From Chitinophaga pinensis (GTDB taxonomy: Bacteria; Bacteroidota; Bacteroidia; UKL13-3), in contig CAMARW010000006.1 of NCBI GenBank assembly GCA_945860865.1, positions 1 to 64,000 on the forward strand: a stretch of 64,000 nt of DNA, given 5' to 3'. A program made the translations under genes and the position numbers. Below the pieces are notes generated by a model, which was not told the DNA's origin, did not search any database, and worked only from the letters and a program-made list of their open reading frames with translations. Positions 1 to 6,581 of this stretch are shown piece after piece. Numbering within the stretch: the stretch's first letter is position 1; each line of letters opens with the position of its first letter.

Positions 1-123
1 AATAAAGGGAATGATGCATGTTTTGGTTTAAATTGTAAATCTAATTGTTATAATTTTAAGAGAAGCCTAGATTGATTTTCAAAAACCAAAAATTTACATA
101 GATTTGCAGCGCCTTAAAGGCAG

Positions 124-163
124 GGTCTCGTAGTTCAATGGATAGAATAGATGTTTCCTAAAC
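124..163 (+). other. 5' half of interrupted tRNA-Arg(CCU); left attachment site
   Basis: These 40 bases are the 5' half of a tRNA-Arg(CCU): acceptor strand GGTCTCG, D-arm, and anticodon stem and loop TTCCTAA. After 163 the sequence stops matching. The missing 3' half is at 14094-14125, and the two pieces join into a fully paired cloverleaf. The shared core is 22 bases, at 142-163 and 14072-14093, and covers the anticodon arm. I infer that this is attL of the element that ends near 14072. The piece cannot act as a tRNA alone. Confidence 0.8.
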
Positions 164-175
164 TATCCGCAAAAT

Positions 176-250
176 GGTCTCGTAGTTCAATGGACAGAAT
201 AGATGTTTCCTAAACATTTGATACAGGTTCGATTCCTGTCGAGACTACCA
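176..250 (+). tRNA. tRNA-Arg (anticodon CCU), intact
   Basis: This is a complete 75-nt cloverleaf with encoded CCA. The acceptor strands GGTCTCG and CGAGACT pair with one G-U. The D-stem is GTTC/GAAT, the anticodon stem GATGT/ACATT with loop TTCCTAA, and the T-stem ACAGG/CCTGT. Anticodon CCT reads AGG. It lies 12 bp inside the left end of the integrated element and differs from the interrupted host copy at one D-loop base, in the T-stem, and by having CCA instead of CTA. It probably replaces the tRNA that the insertion broke. Confidence 0.93.
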
Positions 251-270
251 CAAAGTCAACGAGTTAGAGC

Positions 271-303
271 AAAAAAGTGAAGGTTAAAATCTTCACTTTT
301 TTT
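271..303 (+). terminator. Intrinsic terminator after tRNA-Arg
   Basis: The inverted repeat AAAAAAGTGAAG (271-282) and CTTCACTTTTTT (291-302) encloses an 8-nt loop and ends in a T run. It sits about 20 nt after the tRNA and fits its terminator. Confidence 0.75.
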
Positions 304-341
304 GTTTTGACCAGTAATGATTTTGGAACCACAAACAATGA

Positions 342-361
342 ACAGGACAAAAACAGGACAA
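342..361 (+). repeat. Paired GGACA repeats, left end of element
   Basis: ACAGGACAAAAACAGGACAA holds two GGACA units spaced 11 bp apart. A copy matching at 19 of 20 positions lies near the other end of the element at 14003-14022, and a related pair is at 13965-13984. Paired helical-phase repeats at both ends next to an integrase gene look like arm-type integrase binding sites. That role is inferred. Confidence 0.6.
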
Positions 362-469
362 TTTTTCCATAACTAATCCGTCTTTTCTAAACTTCCCCCC
401 TTCTTCTTCATATATACTGAATGAAGCGAACCAAAACCCTTCGTTTCACTAAAAAATCATATTCCGTAT

Positions 470-763
470 ATGAAGAAAAGACACATTCAAACAAACTTCA
501 TCAAGTTCATTATTGAGAAGTATTCAAATGACCAAGAACCTCAGACAGACATTGAGGATGATGAAGAAATTCAAATCCAAGAAGAAGAACCTGAAAAACC
601 AATGAAACCTCAGACTAAAAAGACTGATAGGGACCTTGAAGATGAAGACGAGGACCTTGAAGGGACCAACGATGACGACATAATTGATGAACTGGTCCAA
701 GAATACCAAAAAATAAAGAAAGCGTATGAAAATCGTAGGGTACCTAACAGAAGAAAACGATAA
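470..763 (+). CDS. Small highly acidic protein
   Basis: I do not recognise this 97-aa protein. Residues 22-73 are almost all Asp, Glu, Lys and Pro and are probably disordered. The N-terminus (about 1-20) is basic, and the C-terminus is a short helix ending in an Arg/Lys-rich tail. It has no signal peptide or membrane segment. It is the first gene of the mobile-element backbone, and the next gene starts inside it at 726 in another frame, so the two are probably translationally coupled. Codon use (many GAC, ACC and CCT) matches the integrase end of the element, not the restriction-modification cargo. An accessory or DNA-mimic role is possible but unsupported. Confidence 0.55.
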   Translation: MKKRHIQTNFIKFIIEKYSNDQEPQTDIEDDEEIQIQEEEPEKPMKPQTKKTDRDLEDEDEDLEGTNDDDIIDELVQEYQKIKKAYENRRVPNRRKR

Positions 764-974
764 ACTCTATGACTTTAACACCATCAGACAAATTGTTGGG
801 ACCACAAAGTCAAAACTACATAGAGACCTTCACAAACTTGACTGGGTTGAGTTTGTGAAGTACAAAAACCAGTATCTCTACACAGAAAAGACCCTTTTTG
901 AAATAATGGAAAGGCTTCTTTTTGAGAAACTGGATAAAATTGAACGGACCAAAAATGGATTACAAGAAAATTAG
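726..974 (+). CDS. Small protein, possible winged-helix-like DNA-binding fold
   Basis: This is an 82-aa protein overlapping the end of the upstream acidic gene by 38 nt. The order is a short N-terminal strand, a segment resembling a helix-turn-helix (about 17-40, ending KSKLHRDLHKL), a hydrophobic strand with a YLYTE turn (about 48-55), and a C-terminal amphipathic helix. That order would suit a small winged helix, such as an element-encoded excisionase or regulator, but I know no named family for it. It is coupled on both sides: the next gene starts inside it at 955. Confidence 0.5.
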   Translation: MKIVGYLTEENDKLYDFNTIRQIVGTTKSKLHRDLHKLDWVEFVKYKNQYLYTEKTLFEIMERLLFEKLDKIERTKNGLQEN

Positions 975-1104
975 ACAAATTGAAGACAGGATAGCAAAAT
1001 ATAGATTGAAGTTGAGTGATGAAAAGGACAATAAAAAGCGAGAAATTTTAAGATTGAAGATAGGCATTGATGAATTCAGGGTTAAATTGGAAAGATTGAA
1101 GTAA
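955..1104 (+). CDS. Very small Lys/Arg/Glu-rich helical protein
   Basis: This 49-aa reading frame starts at the ATG at 955. An ATG at 922 in the same frame would overlap the upstream gene further; I prefer 955 because it leaves a 20-nt overlap. The product is one long charged helix (DYKKIRQIEDRIAKYRLKLS, then more Lys/Glu/Leu), compatible with a coiled coil. No family is recognised. It is the last of three overlapping small genes on the left arm. It could be a chance frame, but the tight overlap and heptad-like leucines favour a real gene. Confidence 0.4.
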   Translation: MDYKKIRQIEDRIAKYRLKLSDEKDNKKREILRLKIGIDEFRVKLERLK

Positions 1105-1150
1105 AGAACATTATTGACGGCACCTCAAAGCCATTACGGGTTTTCAGTTA

Positions 1151-1217
1151 TGGTCCTCTGTAAAAAGACCACCACACCAAGCAATTAGACCGAGAGTGAA
1201 AACCCTTGGTCTGCTTG
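1151..1217 (+). other. Two tandem hairpins upstream of Rep-like gene (candidate origin)
   Basis: A hairpin with arms TGGTC (1151-1155) and GACCA (1167-1171) is followed by a stronger one: CAAGCA..AGACC (1178-1191) against GGTCTGCTTG (1208-1217). Both are in the 140-nt gene-free stretch just before the candidate HUH nuclease. Rolling-circle origins are often hairpins next to the rep gene, so this is a candidate nick site. No nick motif is proven. Confidence 0.35.
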
Positions 1218-1244
1218 TTTAGTGAAAAGAATTAACCAAAATCA

Positions 1245-1772
1245 ATGAAACCAGCCTATCCAATCAGACCTCACCAACAAAGAATGATTGACGATGTAAA
1301 GAAACTCTCTCCCAAACGACTTTTTTATGTGGTTATACAACAAAACAGAGCCGAGATGAACTTTACCCTACCCGAACTCAAAAAACACCTCCAGTATTCA
1401 ATAAAACGATATGTAAGAGATTTTTTCAGTATAGAGTACCGGACCGGATTGGAAAAAGAACTCATTCAGTATGTTTGTTTCTTTGAAACCACCAAAGAAT
1501 TCAATCAATCCCTCTACCAAGAGAAGGTCCGTGACGGCATTTATGAAGGATTTCATTTTCACTTGTTCATTTCTAGTCGGTCCGGGGAAGTTCATATACC
1601 TCAATTGATACACTACTTGTTTTGGTCCCTGACTTCTCAGGCTTTGAAGTCTAAGGCTCTAAATAAGTTTGATTACAGAAAACTTGATAATGTAGATGAC
1701 CATTTCATTCAATACCATACTAAACAACACCACTATAATGAAATGCCTGAGATGGTAATTAGAAATATTTGA
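1245..1772 (+). CDS. Candidate HUH-type (Rep-like) endonuclease
   Basis: This 175-aa protein has no family I can name with certainty. The arrangement suggests a single-tyrosine HUH nuclease. A strand resembling motif I (LFYVVIQQ, about 26-33) is followed by an H-hydrophobic-H motif (FHFHLFIS, H104 and H106) and then Y157-x-x-K160 (QYHTKQ), which matches motif III of Rep and relaxase-like nucleases that nick DNA through a 5'-phosphotyrosine bond. At 175 aa it would be the nuclease domain only, with no helicase. Two hairpins lie directly upstream. Its place in the element backbone suits a replication or mobilisation role. The alternative is an unrelated protein with a chance HxH. Confidence 0.5.
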   Translation: MKPAYPIRPHQQRMIDDVKKLSPKRLFYVVIQQNRAEMNFTLPELKKHLQYSIKRYVRDFFSIEYRTGLEKELIQYVCFFETTKEFNQSLYQEKVRDGIYEGFHFHLFISSRSGEVHIPQLIHYLFWSLTSQALKSKALNKFDYRKLDNVDDHFIQYHTKQHHYNEMPEMVIRNI

Positions 1773-2450
1773 TTATTTCTTAATAATTCTTTTTTCGGTT
1801 TCATTAAAGTTTTCACGTACTTGTTTTGGCTCAACTTTAATAACCTTGGCAGGGTCAACGACTACCTTTGGTTTTTCTTGATTTTGGTTATTCTTTGACA
1901 TATTTATTTGATTTTTATTTATATCAGCAAACTGAACATAACCTACGCAAAAAGCATAGCATATGATTGAAAATATGATTGACTGAAAGGACCGATAATA
2001 AAATCTCCCTTTGTCCATGAATAGTTTATTATTCCTTTCGATTCCAATTTCTAAATTTTGTAAGTATGAAGTTTTTATATACTCGTTTAAAATTTCTGGG
2101 TTTTCGGTTTCTAAAGTTAATTTATATTGATTTAATAAATCTCTATAGAATTTTGACGGGTCTTCTGAGAATGAAATATAATCAGGTTTCAATAATCTGT
2201 AAGTGTAATACAAAGACCTAATCAACAATACAAAGAAAAAAATGAATACAGCAAGGTATAAATAGTAATAAAAGGTGCACTGAAAATCAAATAGAGCAAT
2301 ACATATAGGAACTATATAAATCGAAATTAAGGAGTAAAACAAAACTAAAACAGATATTTTGTTTTGCGTTTTATTATACCCATTGATAAGGTCCTCTAAA
2401 ACTTTGGTGTTTAAATCTATTTGATAGTCTATATTTAGGAAATCCTTCAC
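1773..2450 (-). CDS. Three-helix membrane protein, unknown family
   Basis: This 225-aa protein has two close N-terminal membrane helices (about 33-55 and 60-82), a cytosolic-looking middle rich in Tyr, Glu and Asn (about 90-145), a third membrane helix (about 153-175), and a Lys/Pro/Asn-rich tail. The family is not recognised. Small proteins with a 2TM unit and a soluble sensor part occur as pore-forming effectors in defence islands, and this one borders methyltransferase and restriction genes, so an effector role is possible but speculative. It is convergent with the Rep-like gene (1 nt apart) and AT-rich like the cargo, suggesting the cargo begins here. Confidence 0.6.
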   Translation of the reverse strand: MKDFLNIDYQIDLNTKVLEDLINGYNKTQNKISVLVLFYSLISIYIVPICIALFDFQCTFYYYLYLAVFIFFFVLLIRSLYYTYRLLKPDYISFSEDPSKFYRDLLNQYKLTLETENPEILNEYIKTSYLQNLEIGIERNNKLFMDKGRFYYRSFQSIIFSIICYAFCVGYVQFADINKNQINMSKNNQNQEKPKVVVDPAKVIKVEPKQVRENFNETEKRIIKK

Positions 2451-2556
2451 TCAACAAAGGTATTTAAATCACCCAAGAAATTGTATTATGTTGATTACTT
2501 GTTGTTAGTAAAACATCAATTTAATTGTACCTAAATATTTGTAGAGTGAGAATTCA

Positions 2557-2564
2557 TACTTTTG
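2557..2564 (+). promoter_or_regulatory. Possible -7 box TACTTTTG
   Basis: TACTTTTG matches the Bacteroidota -7 consensus TAnnTTTG and lies 15 nt before the ATG at 2580. A partial TTTG at 2538-2541 is only 15 nt upstream, closer than normal, so this is tentative. It argues for the ATG at 2580 rather than the TTG at 2562, which lies inside the box. Confidence 0.35.
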
Positions 2565-2579
2565 CTTCTTTATAAAATT

Positions 2580-3359
2580 ATGGACTTATCCAACATTAAA
2601 GTTATTGACAAAGAACTAAACACACTAGTTTGTGATAATGGTAAAGTATTTGAAACTTTCAGGCGGAAGTCTAAAGGGGACCTTAATTATTTTGCTGTAC
2701 TCGCAAACGAGATAACCAACCAATACCTTAATACCAGAGTAACTGACATTGAATTAATCAATGTTTTTTATGAAGGACTTAGAAAACACTTCACTGATGT
2801 AAGAATTGAATTTTTAAGAAAACCAAGAAATTCAAAAGGACTTAAAACTGGATACATTGGTCTTGATATTGCCATTAAATTAAAAGTTGAAATGGTTGAA
2901 ACTGATGAAATTATTTATGCCATTAATTATAGAAAAAGATTAGAGGAATTAATAACTGAATGTGAAACCAAATATGATATATCTATTAGACAGAATAATT
3001 TGGATAACTTGAATTGGAATTACACGGGTTTTTTTGATTTCAACGTAGAATATGTTTGTCTTTCTTACAGACATATGCCTGATTTGGTGGCAAAAGAAAT
3101 CGTTGAACAATTTGAGGATAGATTTCTTGATTTTGATGAAGAATATAGAACAAAAACCAATATAAGTGTATTGAAGAAACCACAAGAAACGTATTATGAA
3201 GTTAGTATTGATTTTCTTCTCAATAACAGACACAACCCTAAAATTTATCAAATATTAGAATATAATATTAATTGGGTTGCCAATTTATTGAAGCTCAAAC
3301 CCGAAGTTATCTGCGGTGTTATTGGTAGAAAAAGCAATATTAAGCTGATGCTTAAATAA
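2580..3359 (+). CDS. Conserved-looking hypothetical protein in defence cargo
   Basis: This 259-aa soluble protein is not recognised. I start it at the ATG at 2580, since the in-frame TTG at 2562 overlaps a likely -7 box. It has mixed alpha/beta character, no membrane segments, no signal peptide, and no nuclease or NTP-binding motif I can see. It is rich in Asn, Lys, Ile and Glu. Two parts look alike in layout: each has an acidic YxVS/YxGL-type strand followed by a long helix (about 85-130 and 170-235). It is monocistronic, about 120 nt before the ParB-methyltransferase gene, within the AT-rich cargo. Confidence 0.55.
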   Translation: MDLSNIKVIDKELNTLVCDNGKVFETFRRKSKGDLNYFAVLANEITNQYLNTRVTDIELINVFYEGLRKHFTDVRIEFLRKPRNSKGLKTGYIGLDIAIKLKVEMVETDEIIYAINYRKRLEELITECETKYDISIRQNNLDNLNWNYTGFFDFNVEYVCLSYRHMPDLVAKEIVEQFEDRFLDFDEEYRTKTNISVLKKPQETYYEVSIDFLLNNRHNPKIYQILEYNINWVANLLKLKPEVICGVIGRKSNIKLMLK

Positions 3360-3484
3360 TCTGATAATTCAGTAACACCAGTAGTTTTGGGTATTTTTGA
3401 AATGTTTTTATTTAAAGATTTATACCCAAAATAAGACTTCCCGTCAAGTGAAAGAAAGTGTTTTTTGCTATTTTTGACCACATT

Positions 3485-5062
3485 ATGGCATATTTCGAAG
3501 AAGAAGAGGAAGATTTACTTCCACCATCGTTAATCAAAATAAAGGTAGCTGATTTGATTCCACATCCAACGGCTATGAAGATTTATGATTACCGAACAAA
3601 AAAGGACATCAAAGTTCTTGCTAAAACAATGCAAAAAATCGGTCAGTTAGAACCTATTGTTATTGATAAGGACAAAAAGATTATTTCCGGTCATAGGCGT
3701 TGGAAAGCTGCAATTCTAAATGATTGGAAGGAATTGGACGCAATCATAATGCGACCTCCAATGAGTAAGTTTAAATCTCAGGAGGAGTTTGATGAATATA
3801 TCACTGTATCCATAGTATATCACAATCAGCAACGAAAGAAAAAGCCAATAGAAATCATAAATGAAGCTGAGGCGATTTTAGGTATTTTGGGTAAAAACCA
3901 AGGCAAACGCCGAGATTTACTGGGTGATGACGTAAACGCTTTTGGTGCAGTTGGAAAAGATAGATTTGAGAAAGCTGCTAATGTTATTGGAGACATTTCG
4001 GCATCTACTTTGAGACGTATCATGGAGGTCGTAGAGTTTGAGAAGAAATCTGAAGCAAATAAGAACATAGGATTGGTTGACCAAATTGTTAAGGGTGAGT
4101 TAGCACCAATGAGGGCTTATCGTTTGATGAATATTCATATTCAAGAGCAAGAAGAAAGAAAACAATCGAAGTCCAAGGTTGCTAAGGTTGCAGTGGTTTC
4201 AGAGCCATTCTCTCTCTACAATAAATCCTCTGATAAGATGACAGAAGTCCAAACTGGATCTGTTCAGGTTGTTTTCACAAGTCCCCCTTATTTTCAGCAA
4301 AGAAACTACGGGAATAGCAGTATTGGTAAGGCAGAATTAGGATTAGAGAAATCGGTAAACGAATTCATTAAGAACCTATCAAAACATTTAAAAGATGTCA
4401 AGAGAGTATTAAATGACAAAGGGTCCTTCTTTCTGAATATTGCAGATACAACTCAAAATGGAGAATGTCTTCAAGTCCCGAACAGATTGGTTTTAAATCT
4501 GTGCGATACCGAAGGTTGGCATTTGGTTAATGAGATTATTTGGCAAAAAACAAGCTCATTACCCAAGCCGGGCAAGAAACTACAAAACTCATATGAAAAA
4601 ATATTCCATTTAGTGAAAGATACGTCTAAGTACTATTATGAAGAATATAAGATTTGGAATGAAACAGAATCGAAATTGGTTAAATCGCCCGGAGGCAGAA
4701 ATCTAAAGGGTGGTAAGGCAAAAGAAGATTTTATGATTTCAAAGGGCTATAGTAAATTCAAAGACTTCCTTACAGAGCAACAAGTTAAAGATATAATATC
4801 AGGACCAAATGCCGCAAGTAGACAAAACTTCTTGAAAAAGATTGATTCTGAAAAAGAACATCCGGCTTTGATGCCTGATTACTTACCCGTCATTCCTATA
4901 TTGACTACATCCAAACCTGGCGATATAGTTCTTGATCCATTTTCCGGTTCTGCCACTACTGGAAGGACCGCAATTTTATTTGATAGAAAATACATAGGTT
5001 ATGAAATTAATAAAGCTAATCACGATTTAGCAGTAACCGATTTAAATATGTTGCTTAAATAA
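3485..5062 (+). CDS. ParB-like domain fused to N4/N6-type DNA methyltransferase
   Basis: This 525-aa protein starts at the ATG at 3485; a GTG at 3458 is in frame but lies before a TATTTTTG box. The N-terminus (about 15-90) is a ParB/sulfiredoxin-fold nuclease-like domain with the GHRRW motif (IISGHRRWKAA). A helical linker follows. The C-terminal half is an amino-methyltransferase with motif IV TSPPY (about 265-269) and, later, motif I DPFSGSATTGRT near residue 490, the order of beta-class enzymes. It would methylate the exocyclic amino group of A or C using SAM; SPPY favours N4-cytosine. No nuclease partner is adjacent and a terminator follows, so it looks like an orphan enzyme of the kind common on phages and mobile elements. 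The specificity is unknown. Confidence 0.85.
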   Translation: MAYFEEEEEDLLPPSLIKIKVADLIPHPTAMKIYDYRTKKDIKVLAKTMQKIGQLEPIVIDKDKKIISGHRRWKAAILNDWKELDAIIMRPPMSKFKSQEEFDEYITVSIVYHNQQRKKKPIEIINEAEAILGILGKNQGKRRDLLGDDVNAFGAVGKDRFEKAANVIGDISASTLRRIMEVVEFEKKSEANKNIGLVDQIVKGELAPMRAYRLMNIHIQEQEERKQSKSKVAKVAVVSEPFSLYNKSSDKMTEVQTGSVQVVFTSPPYFQQRNYGNSSIGKAELGLEKSVNEFIKNLSKHLKDVKRVLNDKGSFFLNIADTTQNGECLQVPNRLVLNLCDTEGWHLVNEIIWQKTSSLPKPGKKLQNSYEKIFHLVKDTSKYYYEEYKIWNETESKLVKSPGGRNLKGGKAKEDFMISKGYSKFKDFLTEQQVKDIISGPNAASRQNFLKKIDSEKEHPALMPDYLPVIPILTTSKPGDIVLDPFSGSATTGRTAILFDRKYIGYEINKANHDLAVTDLNMLLK

Positions 5063-5091
5063 TATCAATCAAATAATCAGGAACTAATTTT

Positions 5092-5136
5092 AAAAACAAA
5101 AGCCACGGATGTACCGGTCCAGTGGCTTTTGTTTTT
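5092..5136 (+). terminator. Strong intrinsic terminator
   Basis: A 15-bp perfect stem is formed by AAAAACAAAAGCCAC (5092-5106) and GTGGCTTTTGTTTTT (5122-5136), with a 15-nt loop and a T run. It separates the ParB-methyltransferase from the restriction-modification operon. Confidence 0.85.
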
Positions 5137-5201
5137 TTCGATTTATTTGGCAAATAGGTGGTTTTGATTGATAATAAAGTCAGAAAATTGCAGGCAAAAG
5201 G

Positions 5202-5253
5202 TTTGAATATTCCGATAATTTGACTATTTTTGTCAAGTTAATACTAGTCAAAT
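5202..5253 (+). promoter_or_regulatory. Promoter and C-box-like operators of the restriction-modification operon
   Basis: TTTG (5202-5205), a 19-nt spacer and TATTTTTG (5225-5232) match the Bacteroidota promoter consensus. Two symmetric elements overlap it: TTGAC-N7-GTCAA (5220-5236) across the -7 box, and an outer pair ATTTGACTA (5218-5226) and TAGTCAAAT (5245-5253) ending in the start codon. GACT/AGTC half-sites are the core of known controller-protein boxes. The C protein encoded next probably binds here and controls its own operon; this is inferred from position and symmetry. Confidence 0.75.
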
Positions 5254-5548
5254 GAATATGCTTGGAACTATTATTCGCGATAATAGAAAATCAAAGGGTC
5301 TATTACTACGACATTTAGCCTCAGAGCTAGACATAGATGTTGCTGTTTTAAGTAAAATAGAACGTGGCGAAAGAATACCTTCAAAGATTCAAATAAAGAA
5401 TATTGCTGAAGCACTTAAAATGGATGAAAATTATCTAAATGAGAGGCTAGTCATAGACAAAATATTAATTGACTTATCTGAGTTTGAGAATCAATTAGAG
5501 ATTATAAATAAGGTCAAAATCGAATTAAATAAAAAAAGTAAAAGGTAA
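5252..5548 (+). CDS. Controller (C) protein of restriction-modification system, XRE family
   Basis: This 98-aa protein has an N-terminal XRE helix-turn-helix: about residues 5-62, with RDNRKSKGLLLRHLASELDI, then VLSKIERGERIPS and a third helix to NYLNERL. A Leu/Ile-rich C-terminal helix (about 65-95) may form the dimer. Small XRE proteins of this size in front of methyltransferase and nuclease genes are C proteins, which delay restriction until the host DNA is methylated. The gene is first in the operon and has C-box-like sites overlapping its promoter. The stop is 3 nt before the first methyltransferase. ATG at 5252 is used; a second in-frame ATG is at 5258. Confidence 0.85.
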   Translation: MNMLGTIIRDNRKSKGLLLRHLASELDIDVAVLSKIERGERIPSKIQIKNIAEALKMDENYLNERLVIDKILIDLSEFENQLEIINKVKIELNKKSKR

Positions 5549-5551
5549 ATA

Positions 5552-6580
5552 ATGAGAACATATTTCTTTTCTAAACCGAATCGTGAAATTGCAGCCGTTG
5601 AGGATAAGCAAAAAAACAAAGATGCTAAACACCGATTAGATGAATTATTTGAGAAGCGTATTGAACTCAAAATTCCTTCATATTATATAGAAAATTGGGA
5701 CAAGGTTGCATTATATGACCCAAGTGGTAATGTAGATAAAGCACTCTCAATTCTAATTGAGCCCGAAAAAGGTGCCTATCATTTAGAAAATAAAATTAAC
5801 GATTTGACTGGTAAGGAGTGGATTAAATTCACATGCAGTTGGTTTATATTTAATGCGTTGAAAGAGGATATAAAGCAAGAGAAAGCTATTGACCCCTCAA
5901 CCGAAGAGCATCCTGCAACCTACTCACCAACTATGATTTCTGAGTTTATCAAGTTTTTTACAAAGGAAGGAGATAGAGTTTTAGACCCATTCGTAGGTAT
6001 TGGTAGCACTTTAGAAGCTTGTAAAAGAACAAACAGAATTGGGTATGGAATTGAACTTAATCCCAAATACTATCAGTTATGTTTGAAAAGGGCACCAGAA
6101 TTTCGAGCAAATATTTTTAATGACTCGTGCCTCAACATTGACAAACTCAACATAGATAAAATTGACTTCTGTATTTCATCACCCCCATACTGGGACATAC
6201 TAAATAGAAGTACTCACAACTTTAAAAACAAGAGAACTGAAAAAGAGCTTGATGTAAATTATTCGGATTCAACGTTAGATTTAGGCAATATTGAGGATTA
6301 TGATTTATTTATGGCTAAACTTAAAGAGTTATACATTAAGCTATATGACAAACTCAATAACAAAGCCTATGTAGTAATTATAATTAAAAACGTCAAAAAG
6401 GGTGGTAGATTATATCCAATCGCATGGGATATTGGTAAAATGCTTTCGGATAAATATGTTCTAAAGGACGAAAAAATATGGATTCAAGATAAGGTAGGAT
6501 TAGCACCATATGGTTACCCCTATTCATGGGCGAGCAATATTTTACATCATTATTGTATCATATTAAGAAAGGAGGAATAA
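5552..6580 (+). CDS. DNA methyltransferase 1 (SPPY type)
   Basis: This 342-aa SAM-dependent amino-methyltransferase has motif I DPFVGIGS at about 145-152, followed by GYGIELNPKYY (motif II region). Motif IV SSPPYW lies at 209-214. SPPY is typical of N4-cytosine methylases but also occurs in some N6-adenine ones. The order is FxG before PPY. A conserved-looking N-terminal region (about 30-140) ends in YSPTMISEFIKFF. It is followed after 1 nt by a second, different methyltransferase. Two methylases in one operon usually mean a non-palindromic target in which each strand needs its own enzyme. Confidence 0.88.
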   Translation: MRTYFFSKPNREIAAVEDKQKNKDAKHRLDELFEKRIELKIPSYYIENWDKVALYDPSGNVDKALSILIEPEKGAYHLENKINDLTGKEWIKFTCSWFIFNALKEDIKQEKAIDPSTEEHPATYSPTMISEFIKFFTKEGDRVLDPFVGIGSTLEACKRTNRIGYGIELNPKYYQLCLKRAPEFRANIFNDSCLNIDKLNIDKIDFCISSPPYWDILNRSTHNFKNKRTEKELDVNYSDSTLDLGNIEDYDLFMAKLKELYIKLYDKLNNKAYVVIIIKNVKKGGRLYPIAWDIGKMLSDKYVLKDEKIWIQDKVGLAPYGYPYSWASNILHHYCIILRKEE

Positions 6581-6581
6581 T

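Noticed and set aside
124-163. A second functional tRNA here
   Set aside because: The 3' half of the T-arm and acceptor is missing; it is one side of the interrupted gene.
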